Of a stretch of 6,963 bases of DNA, positions 6,903 through 6,963 are shown piece after piece; position 1 is the first letter of the stretch; the number at the start of each line of letters is the position of its first letter. The stretch lies in contig RDXA01000120.1 in assembly GCA_004292705.1 (NCBI GenBank), positions 1-6,963 of the forward strand, read 5' to 3'. The translations under genes and the position numbers were made by a program. The notes beneath the pieces were generated by a model. The model made no database searches. It worked only from the letters and a program-made list of their open reading frames with translations, and was not told the origin of the DNA. This stretch comes from Sphingomonadales bacterium. GTDB lineage: Bacteria; Pseudomonadota; Alphaproteobacteria; Sphingomonadales; Sphingomonadaceae.

Positions 6903-6963
6903 ATGTTTCAGAAATTGCGTGACCTTTTCAATCCATTGCCCCCGGAGCGGCGTCCCGTCGTTC
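6903..6963 (+). CDS. N-terminus of an unidentified protein, cut by window end
   Basis: An ATG at 6903 opens a frame of 20 codons that runs off the window, reading MFQKLRDLFNPLPPERRPVV. The short amphipathic start followed by a Pro/Arg-rich stretch resembles the N-termini of sphingomonad serine/threonine-type metallophosphoesterases, where a GDIHG motif comes soon after. That motif would lie outside the window, so the identity is a guess. There is no clear ribosome site, and a small palindrome abuts the ATG. Confidence 0.4.
   Translation, partial: MFQKLRDLFNPLPPERRPVV

Noticed and set aside
6731..6922. A 63-codon plus-strand open frame in the gap after the SIMPL gene
   Set aside because: No ribosome site, Arg/Pro/Cys-rich composition, and it overlaps the inverted repeats and the start of the next gene.

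Overview
The window is GC-rich throughout, with codon use of a high-GC alphaproteobacterium. The protein set suggests the order Sphingomonadales, perhaps Erythrobacter, Porphyrobacter or a relative. The evidence is the recognisable look of the glyoxalase, the SIMPL protein, the sulfite-exporter/Alph_Pro_TM pair and a β-barrel protein next to an NfrB-like glycosyltransferase. This placement is recognition from memory, not a search. I see no mobile element, CRISPR array, tRNA or rRNA, and no broken gene.

Minus strand, in order of transcription from right to left: a glyoxalase I (5881-5444); then, after a 119-bp AT-rich gap with a likely promoter, an NfrB-like membrane glycosyltransferase (5324-3903). 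Its stop overlaps by ATGA the start of an NfrA-like envelope protein (3906-2785). After a 106-bp gap come a TauE/SafE (TSUP) permease (2678-1761) and, 10 bp later, an Alph_Pro_TM family membrane-anchored protein (1750-986). After a further 92 bp comes a HerA-like ATPase (893 to beyond base 1). On the plus strand, divergent from the glyoxalase, are a SIMPL-domain protein (5959-6711), a structured 191-bp gap, and the first 20 codons of another gene (6903 onward).

Four functional units can be read. (1) The glycosyltransferase and its coupled β-barrel partner look like a reduced form of the E. coli NfrB/NfrA exopolysaccharide machine (the phage N4 receptor pathway). The version here lacks the C-terminal c-di-GMP-binding domain of NfrB and the TPR region of NfrA. 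This is the most interesting part of the window. (2) The TSUP permease and Alph_Pro_TM protein form a tight pair, probably for export of sulfite or a related anion. (3) HerA is a DNA-translocase-type ATPase. (4) Glyoxalase I and the SIMPL protein share a 77-bp divergent control region carrying a cluster of CGATGA hexamers.

The gaps between genes are all under 200 bp. They are 894-985, 2679-2784, 5325-5443, 5882-5958 and 6712-6902; their contents are given in the features and findings.
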